Positions 7,018 to 8,485 of a stretch of 8,485 bases of DNA are shown here, one piece after another. The notes under the pieces are model-generated. The model saw only the letters and a list, made by a program, of their open reading frames with translations. It did not search any database and was not told the origin of the DNA. The translations under genes were made by a program, and so were the position numbers. Source of the stretch: DATJYV01 sp035499415 (lineage in GTDB: Bacteria > Bacteroidota > Ignavibacteria > UBA10030). Numbering within the stretch: position 1 is the first letter of the stretch; each line of letters begins with the position of its first letter. The stretch spans positions 1 through 8,485 of the forward strand of contig DATJYV010000202.1 of NCBI GenBank assembly GCA_035499415.1, written 5' to 3'.

Positions 7018-7833
7018 CTAATGTGAAATGCTGAAGTCGACGACGACCGGTGCGTGGTCGGAGGAGGTCGTCTCAACCGTTCGTGCGGAAAGGGGCGACA
7101 GCAGCTGTGCCAATCCGGCTCCGGTAGCGTAAAAAATGTGGTCCGGCCTCCGGGTCGGCGTCGGGAGGGGGAATGTGAAACCCGCGCCCGCACCCCGGTC
7201 AATCCATGCGTCGTTCATATCAACCATCATCGAATCGACGACCTCGCTCCGGGCATCCGCCTGAAAATCCCCGCATACGATGATCGGGTGGGGAAGAAAC
7301 TGCCGCAGGTCCCGCCGAAGTTCCGCCGCCGCGACGGCCTGCTCGTGCGGCGCAAGTTGAGAATCGATCTGTGTGCTGACGCAGACGATGTCGGCTCCAA
7401 GCGCATCGAAGACGACTGCCAGCACTCCGGGCGGCCTCGCCGACCGGGAAGCCGTCAGCGCGAAGTGTTTTTCCTCGACGAACGGATAGCGGCACAGGAT
7501 GGCGTTCCCCGTCGACACGCCGCCGTGGACTTCCACTTCGTCGAACGCGTAGGCAAACCCCGTTTCATCCGCAAGAATCGTCATCATATCCGATTCCCCA
7601 AACACTCCCACGTCACGGTCGACCTCCTGCAGCGCCACGACGTCCGGCACCTGCGAGCGGATGAGCGCCGAGATCCGCTCGATGTCCTGCTTTCCGTCCG
7701 TCCCCTTTGCATGGTGAATGTTCATGGTGATGACCCGCAGGGAGGACGGAGCGGCCGGCGGACGGCTTGAGGAGCATGATGCCAGAAGGACTCCGCCGAG
7801 ACACAGGATAACCTCCGGGCGCACTCCCGTCAT
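7018..7833 (-). CDS. Lipoprotein of the endonuclease/exonuclease/phosphatase (EEP) family
   Basis: A 271-residue predicted lipoprotein with a short N-terminal signal and a lipobox LLASC with Cys20, so it is probably anchored outside the inner membrane. The rest is an EEP (DNase I-like) fold: N38 in MNIHHAKG, metal-binding E70 in LQEVD, GNAIL (109-113), D189 in CGDF, D231 in RPDHIF, and the terminal SDH (D259, H260). Two usual family positions differ: the conserved TH is TQ (Q155), and the Asn of GDFN is Gln (Q191). Metal-dependent phosphodiester or phosphomonoester cleavage is the family role; the substrate is unknown and activity may be altered. I chose ATG 7833 because it gives the complete lipobox and lies 4 nt after the permease stop. 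A start at 7896 would add 21 residues that overlap that gene and displace the signal. Confidence 0.85.
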   Translation of the reverse strand: MTGVRPEVILCLGGVLLASCSSSRPPAAPSSLRVITMNIHHAKGTDGKQDIERISALIRSQVPDVVALQEVDRDVGVFGESDMMTILADETGFAYAFDEVEVHGGVSTGNAILCRYPFVEEKHFALTASRSARPPGVLAVVFDALGADIVCVSTQIDSQLAPHEQAVAAAELRRDLRQFLPHPIIVCGDFQADARSEVVDSMMVDMNDAWIDRGAGAGFTFPLPTPTRRPDHIFYATGAGLAQLLSPLSARTVETTSSDHAPVVVDFSISH

Positions 7834-7837
7834 CGCA

Positions 7838-8485
7838 TTACCGGAGGACCAGGGCAATCCATATGCATCCCACGACGATGCTCGTCCCGCCGGCAAATTT
7901 CCGAAGGTACGGCACGAGTCCGCGTTTCTCTGCCTCGACCGAAAGAGTTCCGACCGTCAGCGCAAATATCGACATCGCGACGATGGTGCCGAGGCCGAAG
8001 AGTATGAGATAGGCGACGACCGCGATGAGGGATTCTGCGATGGTGAGAGGGACGATCACCATGACCGCCGCCGTGCCGGCGAACCCGTGAGCGGCGCCGA
8101 CGGCAAACATTGAATGATGGTGAAATCGGCTCCCGCCTTCTTCATCCGAAACAACGTGCGCATGCTCCACGCCGTCGTGTTCGTGTCGATGGATACGAAT
8201 CTGTCTTCCGACGCGGACCGGGCTCAGAGCCCATATTCCGATCGCGATCAGCAGGAGACCGACGAACAACTCCGAACCCGTTTGCACCGCCGGCGGGATG
8301 ACGAATTTGAACGCTGCCGTCGCAACCCCGAGCAGGAACAGGGTGGTCGTGTGACCCAGGCCCCACACAACTCCGAATTTGATCGCCGCCATCCGGCTTC
8401 TGCTTCTGCTGGCAAAAACGGTCACGGCCGTCAGGTGGTCGGCGTCGAACGCGTGAAGGCAGCCGAGCACGAAGCCGGACACCGA
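7838..8485 (-). CDS. Nickel/cobalt-type permease, NiCoT/UreH-like (5' end missing)
   Basis: The gene runs off the window edge; about 215 codons and the TAA stop are present. The visible part opens with the GFVLGCLHAFDADHLTAV region, which carries the H-A-x-D-A-D-H metal motif of NiCoT and UreH-like permeases. It continues with WGLGHTTTLFLLG, resembling the second family motif. About six membrane segments are seen (roughly residues 2-20, 34-58, 69-88, 125-148, 150-180 and 190-213, counted from the codon at 8482). Between the third and fourth lies a His-rich hydrophilic loop (HRHEHDGVEHAH, then HHH), likely a metal-binding loop, followed by GAAHGFAGTAAV. Probably only a few N-terminal residues are missing; the GTG at 8482 is not taken as the start. 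The role is transition-metal transport, either uptake or efflux. No urease, hydrogenase or cobalamin gene is visible to name the substrate. Confidence 0.8.
   Translation of the reverse strand, partial: SVSGFVLGCLHAFDADHLTAVTVFASRSRSRMAAIKFGVVWGLGHTTTLFLLGVATAAFKFVIPPAVQTGSELFVGLLLIAIGIWALSPVRVGRQIRIHRHEHDGVEHAHVVSDEEGGSRFHHHSMFAVGAAHGFAGTAAVMVIVPLTIAESLIAVVAYLILFGLGTIVAMSIFALTVGTLSVEAEKRGLVPYLRKFAGGTSIVVGCIWIALVLR

Noticed and set aside
7834..7896. Upstream start for the EEP lipoprotein gene
   Set aside because: It would overlap the permease gene by about 60 nt and bury the signal sequence and lipobox inside the protein.

Overview
The window is a stretch of bacterial chromosome with about 55% G+C by eye. 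All seven genes lie on the minus strand, so transcription runs from position 8485 down to 1. The gene set is mostly core metabolism and transport: a nickel/cobalt-type permease, a lipoprotein of the endonuclease/exonuclease/phosphatase superfamily, seryl-tRNA synthetase, two half-size ABC exporters, class I fructose-1,6-bisphosphatase and a DnaQ-like exonuclease. Shine-Dalgarno sequences are weak or absent before most starts, one leader is U-rich, and one spacer holds a possible TTG-N20-TAnnTT promoter. Together these point to the Bacteroidota/Chlorobiota/Ignavibacteriota side of the tree. This lineage call is inference, not proof.

Layout in transcription order: (1) the 3' part of a NiCoT/UreH-like metal permease with a His-rich loop (8485-7838, cut by the window edge); (2) a lipoprotein EEP-fold hydrolase (7833-7018), 4 nt after the permease stop; (3) serS (7000-5735), 17 nt further on; (4) an MdlA-like half ABC exporter (5728-3968), 6 nt after serS; (5) a 343-nt gene-free spacer (3967-3625) with inverted repeats, 9-bp direct repeats and a heptamer tandem repeat; (6) an MdlB-like half ABC exporter (3624-1825); (7) a 129-nt spacer with a possible promoter; (8) fbp (1695-661); (9) a DnaQ-like exonuclease whose GTG start overlaps the fbp stop by 4 nt (664-65). 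Genes 1-4 look like one transcription unit. fbp and the exonuclease look like a second, translationally coupled unit.

The two ABC genes are best read as the halves of one heterodimeric exporter. One has Asp in place of the catalytic Glu after Walker B and a canonical LSGGQ; the other has a normal LDE and an altered LSVGQ. That is the complementary pattern expected for one degenerate and one active ATP site. The least explained item is the spacer that separates these two genes. I found no CRISPR array, tRNA, rRNA, transposase, phage gene or clear defence system, and most of the window is ordinary housekeeping DNA.
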